Source: Thereva unica (lineage: Eukaryota > Arthropoda > Insecta > Diptera > Therevidae). From it: a stretch of 64,000 nucleotides of DNA. Below, one piece after another: positions 35,222 through 44,780 of the stretch. Position 1 is the stretch's first letter. Each line of letters starts with the position of its first letter. The notes below the pieces were generated by a model that made no database searches, was not told where the DNA came from, and saw only the letters and a program-made list of their open reading frames with translations. The DNA lies in NCBI GenBank assembly GCA_949987705.1, contig OX465286.1, forward strand, positions 15,079,676 through 15,143,675, in the 5' to 3' direction. The position numbers were made by a program, and so were the translations under genes.

Positions 35222-38095
35222 GTGTGTTTTGGCTTCTGTGGCTCTGCTGCTCATTTTTTAATGATGAACTCCCCTGATAGAGTGTACAATGAGGGAACGC
35301 TACTAAATATTCTTTGCTCCTCCTCCTCAGGGCTGAATATATGTACCTTCAATGCAAGAAGTTTGAGGAATAAAATAGATGAACTGAGATACATTTTTGA
35401 TAACACTAAATTGAATGTTATTGTAGTCAATGAGACGTGGCTTAAACCAGAAATCCCAACTTCTTACGTCTCCTTGCCTACTTTTTCTTTGCATCGAAAT
35501 GATCGCTTGGGTCGTACTGGGGGTGGTGTTGCTATTTATGTCACCTCCTCTCTCTCCTCAAAAGTAGTGGGCCAGTCCACTGGCTCACAATTTGAATTTA
35601 TCGCAGTAGAAATAAAATCATCCCATGACAAATGTGTTATTATAAGTGTCTACTGTCCACCTAATGTGTTTACTCCTGATGTTGCTGGTAACTTTTTTGA
35701 TCTTGTCTCTAGGCTTTCCCGTCATTACGATAATATAATTGCTGCTGGTGACTTTAATGTTGATTTACTGAAGGCTAATGAACGTGCGAATACACTAAAG
35801 TACTTCTTGGGGTCATTGGATCTACGCATTCTAAATCAACTGCCCACATTTTTAAACTGCCATAATCCATCGCTCCTTGATGTACTCACTGCTACCTCCA
35901 CCAACTCAGTATTAAAACATAACCAAATTTCTCCCCCCAGCTTCTTTGATCACGATATTCTCTTCCTCTCGCTTCGTTTTACTTTTTACCCTTCCTCCTC
36001 CTTGCCTGCCTTTTCTTCGTATCATGACTTCAATAACATCAATTTTACTCGCCTTTCTGAAGCTTCTTCGTCTATAACTTGGGCTGATATCTATAATACA
36101 ACCTGCGTAGACACCAAAGTCGATCTGTTTAATTCTTTCACTCAGTCTCTATTTAATCAATGTGTCCCTTTAGTTACAAGAAGACGTTGTAAAACTCCAT
36201 CTTGTCCTTGGTTTTCTTACGAAATTCGCAACTTGATTGTTGAGCGTGAGTTCTTGTATAGACGTTATCGCAGAACGAGGATCCTGAGCTACCTTCGTGA
36301 ATACAAAAATCTTCGCAATTTAATCAATAACAAAGTCAAATCGGCCAAGCGTGAATTTTACTCCCGGAAACTCGATCCTGCCCTGTCCACTAAGCAACTT
36401 TGGTCTAATCTCCGTTCTCTAGGCATTCATTCCTCTGAGCTTAACTCTTATGATGTAGATGTAAACTTACTCAATGCATCCTTCATTCAATCCCCTCCCA
36501 ATTCCTCATCGTCTTCCTCTTCTTATTCCCCTTTCTCCAATGCTCTATGTTTTGATGGTTTTAATTTTCGTTGTGTTGACTCACGTGAAGTACTTGGAAT
36601 ACTGCTTTCCATTTCGTCCAACAGCATTGGCTATGATGGAATTTCTCCTCGCTTTCTTAAGATTCTCTCCCCTTTAATTGTTGAAATTATCACGCATATT
36701 CTTAATTATTGCCTGACAACCTCCCAAGTCCCTTTACTAAGGAAAAAAGCCTTAGTGACTCCTGTACCTAAAAAGCCCTCTCCTGCTGATCTGTCTGATT
36801 TTCGACCTATTAGTATTCTTCCCTTTCTAGCTAAAGTCTTTGAGAAAATTGTGTTCACTCAAGTCATTCGATATCTTGATTCTAATAATTTCGTTTCTAA
36901 TCTCCAATCTGGCTTCCGTAAATCCCACAGTTGCGAAACTGCTATACTGAAGGTAACGACTGATCTTCGTTCCGCTCTTGATCGAGGTGATATTGCAGTA
37001 CTAGTTCTTCTTGATTTTTCCAAGGCGTTTGACTCTGTGGTTCACTCGCATCTCCTTCATAAACTTAGTCAACGGTATCACTTCTCTTCTTCTTCTGTTC
37101 GTCTTTTTTCTTCTCTTCTCTCTGATAGGTTTCAGTGTGTTCGGCACAATAATGTGATATCCTCTTTCCTTAGAGTACCTGCAGGTGTGCCTCAGGGTTC
37201 GGTTCTTGGTCCTTTGTTTTTCTCCCTTTATATTAATGATCTTCCATCCGTTATCCGTCACTGCTCTTTTCATCTCTATGCTGATGACCTTCAGCTATAT
37301 ATCTCGTGTCCGCCTCATCAGATTGAGTACTGTGTCTCTAAACTCAATGAAACCCTATCTCAAATTAATGAGTGGAGTTCTAGTAATTTCCTTAAACTAA
37401 ATCCAATTAAATCACAAGTCCTTTTCCTTAGTCGTTGCTCGCTTCCCCTGGATGGTTTCCCGCCTATTTTACTTGATAATGTTCCTCTACCAATTGTTGA
37501 ATGTGCCAAAAACCTGGGTATTGTTGTCAATTCCAAACTTTCCTGCTGTAATCATGTCTCGCTGATGCTCTCTAAAATCTATGGCACCCTTCGTAAATTG
37601 CGGCTACATGGAAGTCTGTTATCTTTGCCTATTCGAGCTAAACTCATCAAATCACTTGTTGTTCCTCATTTTCTGTATGGCTCGTTGGTGTATATTTCCT
37701 TCGACTCATCCTGCCGTCAGCGTCTTAAAGTGGCATTTAATGATTGCATTAGGTTCATTTTTCATATGAGAAGGTCTGATCATGTGTCGGGTGTCCAAAA
37801 TTCCCTACTGGGTTGTGACCTCTTTAAATTCCTTGATCTCATGGCTCTACTTCTCTTGCATAAGGTCTTTTATTCCAAAAGTCCCTGCTACCTTTCTGAC
37901 TTCCTTGTTCCTCTGCATTCCTTGAGATCCATCAAATTCCTAATTCCTGCCCACACTTCCCTAATTGGTAGTCGTTCCTTCTTTGTATATACTCTTAGAA
38001 TCTGGAATAATCTTCCTAGTCACATTCAGAGGATGAGCACGGCCACAGTATTCAAAAAACATGCATCTATTTTTCTATCTTCTTCGTCTCACTAG
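35222..38095 (+). CDS. LINE ORF2: AP-like endonuclease and reverse transcriptase
   Basis: The frame holds up to 957 codons. The start at 35222 is in T-rich spacer sequence, so the true start may be the MMNSPD codons at about 35264. N-terminal endonuclease: LNICTFNARSLRNKID, VVNETWLKPEIPTSY (metal-binding Glu), IIAAGDFNVDLL and SFFDHDILFLSL (catalytic His). Reverse transcriptase: VTPVPKKPSPADLSDFRPIS, LQSGFRKSHSCETAILKV, VLLDFSKAFDSV, PAGVPQGSVLGPLFFSLYIN, HLYADDLQLYI with intact YADD at about 37280, then LKLNPIKSQVLFLSR and a C-terminal RIWNNLPSHIQ. All active-site motifs are present and no stop or frameshift occurs. The protein nicks target DNA and primes cDNA synthesis there. It may still be active. 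Confidence 0.93.
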   Translation: MCFGFCGSAAHFLMMNSPDRVYNEGTLLNILCSSSSGLNICTFNARSLRNKIDELRYIFDNTKLNVIVVNETWLKPEIPTSYVSLPTFSLHRNDRLGRTGGGVAIYVTSSLSSKVVGQSTGSQFEFIAVEIKSSHDKCVIISVYCPPNVFTPDVAGNFFDLVSRLSRHYDNIIAAGDFNVDLLKANERANTLKYFLGSLDLRILNQLPTFLNCHNPSLLDVLTATSTNSVLKHNQISPPSFFDHDILFLSLRFTFYPSSSLPAFSSYHDFNNINFTRLSEASSSITWADIYNTTCVDTKVDLFNSFTQSLFNQCVPLVTRRRCKTPSCPWFSYEIRNLIVEREFLYRRYRRTRILSYLREYKNLRNLINNKVKSAKREFYSRKLDPALSTKQLWSNLRSLGIHSSELNSYDVDVNLLNASFIQSPPNSSSSSSSYSPFSNALCFDGFNFRCVDSREVLGILLSISSNSIGYDGISPRFLKILSPLIVEIITHILNYCLTTSQVPLLRKKALVTPVPKKPSPADLSDFRPISILPFLAKVFEKIVFTQVIRYLDSNNFVSNLQSGFRKSHSCETAILKVTTDLRSALDRGDIAVLVLLDFSKAFDSVVHSHLLHKLSQRYHFSSSSVRLFSSLLSDRFQCVRHNNVISSFLRVPAGVPQGSVLGPLFFSLYINDLPSVIRHCSFHLYADDLQLYISCPPHQIEYCVSKLNETLSQINEWSSSNFLKLNPIKSQVLFLSRCSLPLDGFPPILLDNVPLPIVECAKNLGIVVNSKLSCCNHVSLMLSKIYGTLRKLRLHGSLLSLPIRAKLIKSLVVPHFLYGSLVYISFDSSCRQRLKVAFNDCIRFIFHMRRSDHVSGVQNSLLGCDLFKFLDLMALLLLHKVFYSKSPCYLSDFLVPLHSLRSIKFLIPAHTSLIGSRSFFVYTLRIWNNLPSHIQRMSTATVFKKHASIFLSSSSH

Positions 38096-38375
38096 CTTTC
38101 TTTATCTCCCGTTCTTCACTTTCCTACTTCATTCTTTTTACTTTATTCTATATTTCATTCTTAATTTTCTTCTTCTTTTATTTTTGCCTTAATTTTATTT
38201 TAATTTTAGTCTTAATGTAATTGTAATTTAATTTAATTGTAATTTTTAAATCTAATTTTAAGTTTTTTCCTTTGTAAATCCTTCTGTTGTTGTAATTCTT
38301 GTATGTACTCTAAAAGATGTGAATCTTGTGTACTGGCCAAAAATAAATTATTATTATTATTATTATATTATTATA
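38096..38375 (+). other. 3' UTR and (ATT)n tail of the CR1-like LINE
   Basis: AT-rich sequence leads to GGCCAAAAATAAATTATTA and ends in ATT repeats directly against the target duplication. CR1-related LINEs commonly end in short tandem repeats rather than poly(A), which agrees with the clade call. Confidence 0.8.
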
Positions 38376-38668
38376 TTCACCTCGATAATTGTTGGTTCGG
38401 TATCGAGAAACTGATTCATCGGCTGTTCGATAATCGGTGGTTCGGGTGCTGGACCTTGCGGCGGATCGTGGTTATACAGCTGGTGGAAGAATGCTCTCCA
38501 CCGCTCCAGGCGTTCATGGGCAGAAGTCACAAAAGTTCCATCCGATTTTTTGATGTTGTCGTTTGTTGATGTTGTTTTGCCGCCTAACCGGCGGATTGTC
38601 TGGTACAGCGTCCGGTACTCGTGCCTCGACGCCGCTTTTTCCATGTCGGCCGCAACGTTATTCCAGTA
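38376..38668 (-). pseudogene. RTE-like LINE, linker before the reverse transcriptase (segment 1 of 3)
   Basis: The minus-strand reading gives YWNNVAADMEKAASRHEYRT, LYQTIRRLGGK, GTFVTSAHERLERWRAFFHQ, LYNHDP and TIIEV. This is the usual linker between endonuclease and reverse transcriptase. It is the 5' truncation end of the copy. The codons at 38383-38378 (GAG GTG) continue in phase into the segment at 33849. Confidence 0.88.
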
Positions 38669-38850
38669 AATGTACCACTGTTGAGTACCCAACAGAAGGA
38701 AGTGTGTGATGCGTTAATAAAGGCAAGGCGTGTTTTTGGCTTGAATCGAAAAAATGAATGTTTCTCTGACGGTAAGTTATACGTAGCATGTTCCCGTGTC
38801 GGTAAACCATCCGCTTTGCTCGTTCTCGCAGGTGACACAAAATGAAAAAT
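38669..38850 (+). pseudogene. Helitron helicase remnant, C-terminal part
   Basis: After the AATGTACC duplication the frame reads NVPLLSTQQKEVCDALIKA, then jumps across a deletion to CFSDGKLYVACSRVGKPSAL and LVLAGDTK before a stop near 38843. LYVACSRVG is the conserved last motif of Pif1/Helitron helicases. This piece continues the remnant that ends at 29831. Together they show that the RTE-like LINE landed inside an already deleted Helitron gene. Confidence 0.88.
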
Positions 38851-38945
38851 TGATTTGAAATAAAAAAAAGTTTGCTATCTTTTTTTTTTCAAAAAAGTAG
38901 TACATTTTATTACTCTCAAAATTTATCTTACGGTAACATTGGCAG

Positions 38946-39060
38946 CAAGTGATTTGATAGGAGGAGTTAAATGGAGCTTTGTCCGAGCTTTTAAAAATTT
39001 TTAAGAGCTTAGCTGGGGTAGATGCGCGGAATGTCACGACGTTTGAAAAAATCTATACCC
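38946..39060 (+). repeat. Dispersed repeat, copy 3
   Basis: It contains CAAGTGATTTGATAGGAGGA, AGAGCTTAGCTGGGG, ATGTCACGACGTTTGAAA and ATCTATACCC. It matches copy 1 (28867) and copy 2 (31362), all in the same orientation. With copy 1 it brackets the Helitron remnant. Confidence 0.7.
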
Positions 39061-39744
39061 GTCTATGTGCGGAGCGCGTCCTCTTGGCGATTGATTATTC
39101 AACAGGCTCTTGAAGGAACATCTAACAAATAACAATTTGTAGGGTCACTCACTTTTCGAATCTTCTTTTCATTTATCTTCTTTTCTTGCCATTTTTTTTC
39201 ATTATTAAAACATTATTTTTTAAATTTTGTTAATATTATTTGTTCTTTAGTTTGTAGTATAGTATATTCATTTTATCTCTGTCATAATATTTTGTTTGTA
39301 CGGTTGTAAGAATTATGTTCTTTTGTACAATGTTAAATAAATTATTACTTTCGTGGCGGGATATGAGACTCTCACTGCCCATTGATTTTAAGATACTATT
39401 ACTTATGACTGCAGCGAGGCGCACCGGGTTCCACCTAGTAAAATATATATGCGTATAAACAGAAGCAAAGTGTAACTTAATAAGCATTTATATCGTGGTA
39501 TATTTTAGTTTGAGGTTTATGGCAAGTCTATCAGACAGCTCAATTTATTTCGAATTTCCGATCAATTTCAACTCAATTTAATTCGAGGATCATCATAGTT
39601 TTCTATATACGAATATTGAAATTTGAGTAAGTGTAGAAATTCATGAGTTTAGCAGGGGAGAACTGCCGTACCTACACTTTTTTAATTGAACCTAAATTTT
39701 TCCCTTATTTCTGCATCATATTACTGGATACATACATACATATA
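39061..39744. other. AT-rich intergenic DNA without recognised features
   Basis: No conserved coding motif, terminal repeat or duplication was found. It ends with (CATA)n at about 39730-39743 just before the target site of the R1-clade LINE. Confidence 0.5.
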
Positions 39745-39764
39745 CATTTAGGATCTAGGCATGT

Positions 39765-41745
39765 GATGCATCCATGCCTCGGCGCGCCGGCAATTATCAA
39801 CACCCACCAAACTTCTGGTGGAACGCCGAGATCGACGAATGCCGAAGGGCCTGCCTGAAAGCGAGAAGCAGAGCTCAGAGAAATCGGAACCGTCCGGATT
39901 TCGATGAACTCCTTAAGAGATATAAGGAAGCGAGGAAAAGGCTGAACAAAGCCATCGCTAGAAGTAAATCCGAGCACTTCAAAAGGTTGTGCAGAGAAGC
40001 AGACTCGGACCCCTGGAGCCTATAAAATGGTCATGTCAGCGGTCAAAGGCAAGCCCTCTCGGCCGATCACCTGCCCCGCACTGCTCCAGAGTATTGTCTA
40101 CGTCCTGTTTCCACAGAACGTACGCACCGTCGAACTGCCCACCCTTCAGGTGGACCCAGAAGAGGTACCCGCGGTGACCGCATATGAGATTCTGGAGGCT
40201 GCAAAAAAGGTAGCCATCAATAAAGCCCCTGGCATGGATGGCATACCAAATAAAGCGGCGAAGCTAGCAGCTTCAATAGCGCCAGACAGGTTCGCTGAAG
40301 TCTTCACAGCGTGCCTGAGAGAGGGGATCTTCCCGGAGCGATGGAAACAACAGAAACTCGTGCTCCTACCGAAGTCAGACAAGCCTTGGGGGGACCCATC
40401 GTCCTACAGACCCATATGCCTCCTTTATTTGCATAGGCAAACTTTTCGAGCGGGTGATCTGTAACAGGATTCTCCCCAGCGTCGAAAGGGTAGGTGGCCT
40501 GTTGGACAAGCAATTCGGCTTCAGAAAGGCAAGGACGACGACTGATGCAGTCAACATGGTGGTGGGCATGGCAAGAGCCGCCATAGAGAAAAATCACTGC
40601 TGCGCACTGATAACCCTCGACGTTAAAAATTGCTTTCAACTCAGTGAGGTGGAGCAAAATAGTCGAGGCGTTGATAAAGCTAGGCACACCAAAGTACCTA
40701 GTGCGAGGTCAGGGTAGGTCGCTTCATTGTGATTCGGAAGATGGTCCGAAAGTGTTCGGGACAACATGCGGTGTTCCGCAGGGTTCCGTCCTGGGCCCCC
40801 TCCTATGGATCGCAATGTACAATGATGTGTTGGGGCTTCGTCTTCCAAAGGAAGCAGTGGCGATCGGATTTGCAGATGATATCGGGGTAGTTGTCGAAGG
40901 AAAACACCCAGATGACATCGGACTGTATGCGAACGAAGCGATCTGGGAAATAAAAGCGTGGTTGGAACGCGCTGGGTTGAAGCTTGCTGAGCACAAAACT
41001 GAAGCAGTGCTGATCAGCAAACGGCGAAAGCTGGTATCCGTAAGGATCAAGGTAGGGGAACAGATCTTCCACTCACAGCCCGCTTTCAGGTATACCTGGG
41101 AGTGATGATCGATCGGAGGCTAAAATTTCAAAGCTCACTTGGAGGGCACGCAGACAAAGCTTCTGCGATTTGTGCAGCACTCGGAAGAATGATGCCCAAT
41201 ATTGGGGGCCCTAGACCGAGTCGCCGCCTCCTCTTGGGGAGGGTGGTCAGCTCAGTCCTGTTATACGCAGCGCCAGTGGGGGCATCAGCGTTAAACAGGA
41301 CTGCAAACAGTAGAAAATGGAGGGGTGTATATAGGCTAAGTGCACTTCGCGCTTGCTGCGCGTACAGGACCACGTCCGACGATGCGGCGTGCGTGATAGC
41401 GGGGATGATCCCCATAGACATTCTGGCGAGGGAGGGCATGCGTCTCTATGACCCAGAATATGGTACAGGGGAGCCAAAAAGGGTACGGCGGCAGATTGCG
41501 CGCTGCGAGTCCTTAAGGGAATGGCAGGGGAAGTGGGAGGAGTCTGTTAAGGGTCGTTGGACCCACAGACTTATCCCTAACGTGGAAATATGGGTTACAA
41601 GGGAGCGTGGGGAAGTAAGTTACGACCTCACGCAGTTCCTGAGTGGACATGGGGGTATAGGAAATGCCTCCACCGCTTCGGGCACGATAATTCACCGTTG
41701 TGTCCGGTATGCCCAGCGACGGAAGAAGACGCAGAGCACGTCATT
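39765..41745 (+). pseudogene. R1-clade pol: linker, reverse transcriptase, C-terminal zinc knuckle
   Basis: The order of motifs is CDASMPRRAGNY with FWWNAEIDECRRAC, then a stop near 40023. NKAPGMDGIPNKAAKLA, WKQQKLVLLPKSDKPWGDPS and SYRPICLL follow. A shift near 40428 leads to GKLFERVICNRILPSVE, QFGFRKARTTTDAV and LITLDVKNCF, and a shift near 40640 to TTCGVPQGSVLGPLLW with AIGFADDIGVVVEG, which keeps the FADD box. After a shift near 41097 come VMIDRRLKF, WTHRLIPNVE and YDLTQFLSGHG, ending CPVCPATEEDAEHVIL. At least three frameshifts and one stop make it non-functional. The endonuclease is missing by 5' truncation. Confidence 0.88.
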
Positions 41746-42612
41746 CTTGATTGGGGCCACAAGAACCGTGTCGAATTTAATGCATTAAAAACCAAGTACT
41801 GTCTCATTTCCAATAAAACTTGCACCGAACCGCTTTCTATTTCAGTGGACAACAAGACCGTAACGGCAGAACCCTCTCTAAACATCCTAGGCGTAACATT
41901 AGCTGAAGATCTGCGCTGGAATAACCACATATTCCAAAGTGCTAAACAAGCATCCCAGTGTCTAGGATTCCTCAAAAGGTGCAAATTTCTCCTTCAGCCG
42001 TCTGCCAGGGCTATAATTTACAAGTCCTACATTCGTCCCCGTCTTGAATACAACTCGTATATCTTGGCCGGGGCCCCAAGAACCATCTTAGCTTGGCTGG
42101 ACAAGGTGCAAAACCGCGCTCTCAAACTTATTGGTGACAGCGCCATTTGCTCTTCAATTGACTCATTAAGCCACCGTAGGAATGTAGCAGCTCTTGCAAA
42201 ATTTTATCGCTTTTTTCATAATGATTGCTCCACTGAAATAAGTAACCTCATGCCTCCACGGCAACATTTTTCCCGCAACACAAGACTTGCCCGCTCGGCT
42301 CACCCCCACAGTTTACAGCCCTTATCTTCGCGCACACTCCGATCTAGAAATTCGTTTATAACAAGAACCACTCGTCTGTGGAACAACCTTCCAAAGACAG
42401 TATTCCCGAACTCATACAACATCCAAGAGTTCAAACGCAAGGTTCATCGCCACTTTCTGCAACACCCCCTTGACTCCCCCTAACCTATTATGTCCTTCTC
42501 TCTATCTTTCGAGCTAAGCTTACTACTGGACATTGCACCATGACCTAAACGACATGACGTACTAGTAGTACAAAGGGTGACACCTGAGCTTAGACTATCA
42601 CATAAAAAAAAA
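41746..42612 (+). mobile_element. LINE 3' tail family, copy 2, with C-terminal coding part
   Basis: From about 41757 the frame reads NRVEFNALKTKYCLISNK, LNILGVTLAEDLRWNNHIF, YIRPRLEYNSYILAG and WLDKVQNRALKLIGD, ending TRLWNNLPKTVFPNSYNIQ and a stop at 42481-42483. This is the thumb and C-terminal part of a Jockey-like reverse transcriptase. The 3' UTR carries CTTACTACTGGACATTGCAC and GTAGTACAAAGGGTG and ends in an A run at 42603-42612. By chance it is in frame with the upstream R1 zinc knuckle, giving a 297-codon chimeric frame from 41590. I found no clear target duplication. Confidence 0.82.
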
Positions 42613-42742
42613 AGCGTCACAGAAAGGGGTGGTGAGTTTAGTCAGTACAAATCTGACACTACGTCTGAGTGCGGATCCTCAGCGGTGTCTATGAAGATTC
42701 TCACCATCCCTCGTAAAACAAAAAAAAAGCATTTAGGATCTA

Positions 42743-44000
42743 CTACTATTTTAATTGATTTAGTACATATTTTTCGTTGGATTAATACATTTTAAATTTG
42801 TTTGGGTGGCAGCGCCGGTGCTGAATCCAGATCAATTGAGTTCTCCAGGAAATTCCAAGAGGCTCGTTAGTTATGAGCCAGAGGAGCGAGCCCTTTTCAA
42901 TGAGGCATCACCTTTTAAAAAAAGTGGAAGGAAATGTAAAGGAAAAGGAAGAATTTAATGGCAAGATTAGCAGCTCAACACCAACCGAACTAAGAACCGA
43001 TTGGGATTGCATCGTAAACGGAAAGCGAATTTCTATTTAGCCCAAAACGATTACCGCGCACAAGCTTTAAAAGGACAAAGAAAACGTGTCCTTGCTCGAT
43101 ATATTCGTAAATTGATCGCAACGATTGGAACGGATCTCCTCCCTGGACGTCGCAGCTGTCTGTGAATGACAAGAACCGGTCTTGAGCTAAAGGAAGCACG
43201 CATTATGGACCCTGTGAATAACCAGTCTCGCAGAGGGTTCGGTGATGCATGTGTGCGGTGCGCTGTGGCTCGAAAACACATGCCTTTTCCCAATGGAGCG
43301 TAAACAAGGCTCTGGCTTCCTGGTGTGCAACATTTTTAAGGCGCACAATTTCCTTGGCAGGAGTTTTCTAAATTTGATGAAATGCGGCTTTAAAGAAAGT
43401 CTTTTCTTGCGGATTAATGGAAATTAGTGAATTGCTTGAATCTTCCCGCACTGCCCGCTGCGTCATGGCGCACATTCACAAGAAATGAAATGACTGCAAA
43501 TGACGGATTTTCTTTTACGTAAAAACCTGAACGAGGCAAATGTAGCGAGTGACCTTTGGATACGGATTGTTGGCTCAGTATGGTGGAGCTCGGTTTCTTA
43601 TTAATTTTCGATTGACTAGTTTTTTTTTCATGTAGTTGACAGGGCCTGCATGAGGTAATGTACATTCATATATATGTATATGGATGGGGCTTCTCCCCAC
43701 GATTCTATGGCCTCAAATTAGTTTGTGGGACGCCAGCTGTATTAGTGGTGGTGGAGAGTTGGAGTCTTTTTTGTTTTCTTTTAAATCATACATATTTCTT
43801 GTTTCTTCTTATTTTTCGGGTGCTTTTCATGTCTCGCTTTATCGTCAAGATCTTAAGATTAAACGGAGAAGTGGAAATGGTGATTCCTCATCATCTCCAC
43901 TTCTTTCTTCACCGGCAACGTGTATGTTCATACGCAACATCTATATATGCATTCATTAATCTGGTATATGTATATACGAGTATATATGTATATATGCATG
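42743..44000. other. Unassigned sequence
   Basis: No conserved protein motif was recognised. GAGGAGCGAGCCCTTTTCAA near 42882 resembles the GGAGCGAGCCCTTTCCAA core of the satellite over about 20 bp. Short TATA/TATG repeats occur at 43660-43685 and 43965-44000. The frames of up to 131 codons here are T-rich or repeat-driven. Confidence 0.4.
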
Positions 44001-44002
44001 TA

Positions 44003-44030
44003 CAGTGGGAGTCAAAAGTTTGCATACACT
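44003..44030 (+). repeat. Tc1-like terminal inverted repeat, left
   Basis: The repeat starts CAGTGGGAGTCAAAAGTTTG directly after TA (44001-44002). It matches the reverse complement of 50701-50728 at 25 of 28 positions. The CAGT start and the TA target are typical of Tc1/mariner elements. Confidence 0.75.
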
Positions 44031-44369
44031 TAATGCTCACGTTTCTGATGTGAAATGCTCCGAAATGACCAATAAAGTGAAATATTACGAAGTGATCCTT
44101 ACACTCAAGTATGATATTTTTTAGACAAACTCCATAACAGAGGCCGCTATCACTATACCTCAGCATGCCATCTGGAAAACGAGTTCGGTGGACACTACTC
44201 TTCCCGAAGTAGTCAATACTCCCTAGAATGCTAATAGTTTACCTTGGCAGCTTATTTAGCTATAGAAGGCGCTTCCGAACAGCATCAAGGCCTTGACCAT
44301 CTGAGGGGCCCCTGGCGGAAGTTGGGATTCACAATGGAGACAGTCAATAGATCCTTTGCATGCTGGAAA

Positions 44370-44640
44370 CTACAATCTTCTACAGCAGTTGGACCAATAG
44401 TATAGTGATAAAGCCGACGTGCCGCACCGCCCGCACCTCAAGGTGGAATCCTGTCGTCTCTGCTATGGCTTATGGCGATGGGCAAGATCTTAAAGACACT
44501 AAAGAACCGCAGAATAAAGGCATTCGTCTTATATGGACTACTTGGTGATACTAGCATCCGGAAGATTCTCCACGTTATGGATAGCGACATAGGATTAGGT
44601 TTTTCCCGGACCCGGATTAGGGTTTTTCCCGGATGTTACA
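44370..44640 (+). pseudogene. LINE reverse transcriptase fragment (R1/Loa-type palm)
   Basis: The plus-strand reading from about 44428 gives APQGGILSSLLWLMAMGKIL, then KTLKNRRIKAFVLYG. This corresponds to the GTPQGGVLSPLLW palm motif of R1, Loa and Jockey-type LINEs. The YADD region that should follow is unrecognisable. It is a short, dead fragment. Confidence 0.6.
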
Positions 44641-44659
44641 TACGGTGCCGTAAGAAGGG

Positions 44660-44780
44660 CACCTTTCCTATTCTCCTCTATTCTTCAAACCAAGCTTACT
44701 ACTAGACATTGCACCATGAACTGAACAACATGACGGACTGGGTTACACCTAAGCTTGGTTTTTTCATATAAAAAAAAAGA
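44660..44780 (+). mobile_element. LINE 3' tail family, copy 3
   Basis: CAAGCTTACTACTAGACATT, GCACCATGAACTGAACAACA and ACACCTAAGCTTGG lead to an A run at 44771-44778, matching the tails at 33170 and 42484. It may be the 3' end of the fragment at 44370-44640. If so, it would be one deleted LINE insertion. Confidence 0.75.

Larger units (their letters stand above)
33850..38375 (+). mobile_element. CR1-like LINE, 4526 bp, apparently full length with both ORFs open
   Basis: The 8-bp duplication TTCACCTC stands at 33842-33849 and 38376-38383. The order is a 139-bp leader, ORF1, a 0.3-kb T-rich spacer, ORF2, a 3' UTR and an (ATT)n tail (38349-38375). It sits in the minus-strand RTE-like LINE and interrupts its codons for EVK. 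The open frames, clean duplication and intact tail argue for a recent insertion. The clade is inferred from reverse transcriptase motifs and the two-ORF layout; Daphne- or Kiri-type relatives of CR1 are equally possible. Confidence 0.92.
29832..38668 (-). mobile_element. RTE-like LINE inserted in the Helitron, later split by two elements
   Basis: The 8-bp target duplication AATGTACC stands at 29824-29831 and at 38669-38676, and joining the flanks restores the Helitron codons for NVPLL. The element is on the minus strand. Its 3' end has a (GAA)n tail at 29832-29856. It is truncated at the 5' end, starting in the linker upstream of the reverse transcriptase. Its own sequence is 29832-31169, 33598-33849 and 38376-38668, about 1.87 kb. 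The remainder is a hAT-type element and a CR1-like LINE. A second, much shorter copy of its 3' end sits at 61325-61389. Confidence 0.92.
39758..42729 (+). mobile_element. R1-clade LINE, 5'-truncated, with a nested LINE
   Basis: A 13-bp duplication CATTTAGGATCTA stands at 39745-39757 and 42730-42742. This length is in the range usual for R1-clade insertions. The element starts at the CDASMPRR linker, runs through a damaged reverse transcriptase to a zinc-knuckle C-terminus, is interrupted at about 41746 by another LINE fragment, and resumes at about 42613 with a 3' UTR and an A-rich tail (42710-42729). The insertion is not in rDNA, so the element is not a canonical 28S-specific R1. Confidence 0.88.

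Noticed and set aside
34948..35277. 109-codon frame resembling a membrane protein
   Set aside because: It is the T-rich spacer of the LINE; Phe/Ile/Leu/Ser codons follow from composition.
28867..39060. Copies 1 and 3 of the dispersed repeat as long terminal repeats of one element
   Set aside because: They are only about 65-110 bp, differ from each other, lack TG...CA ends, and a third copy lies inside the unrelated hAT element.
40304..41477. Minus-strand frames over the R1-clade pol
   Set aside because: They are antisense shadows of the plus-strand reverse transcriptase, which has the recognised motifs.
43658..44053. 131-codon frame at 43658
   Set aside because: Composition follows TATA/TTT-rich DNA, with no conserved motif.
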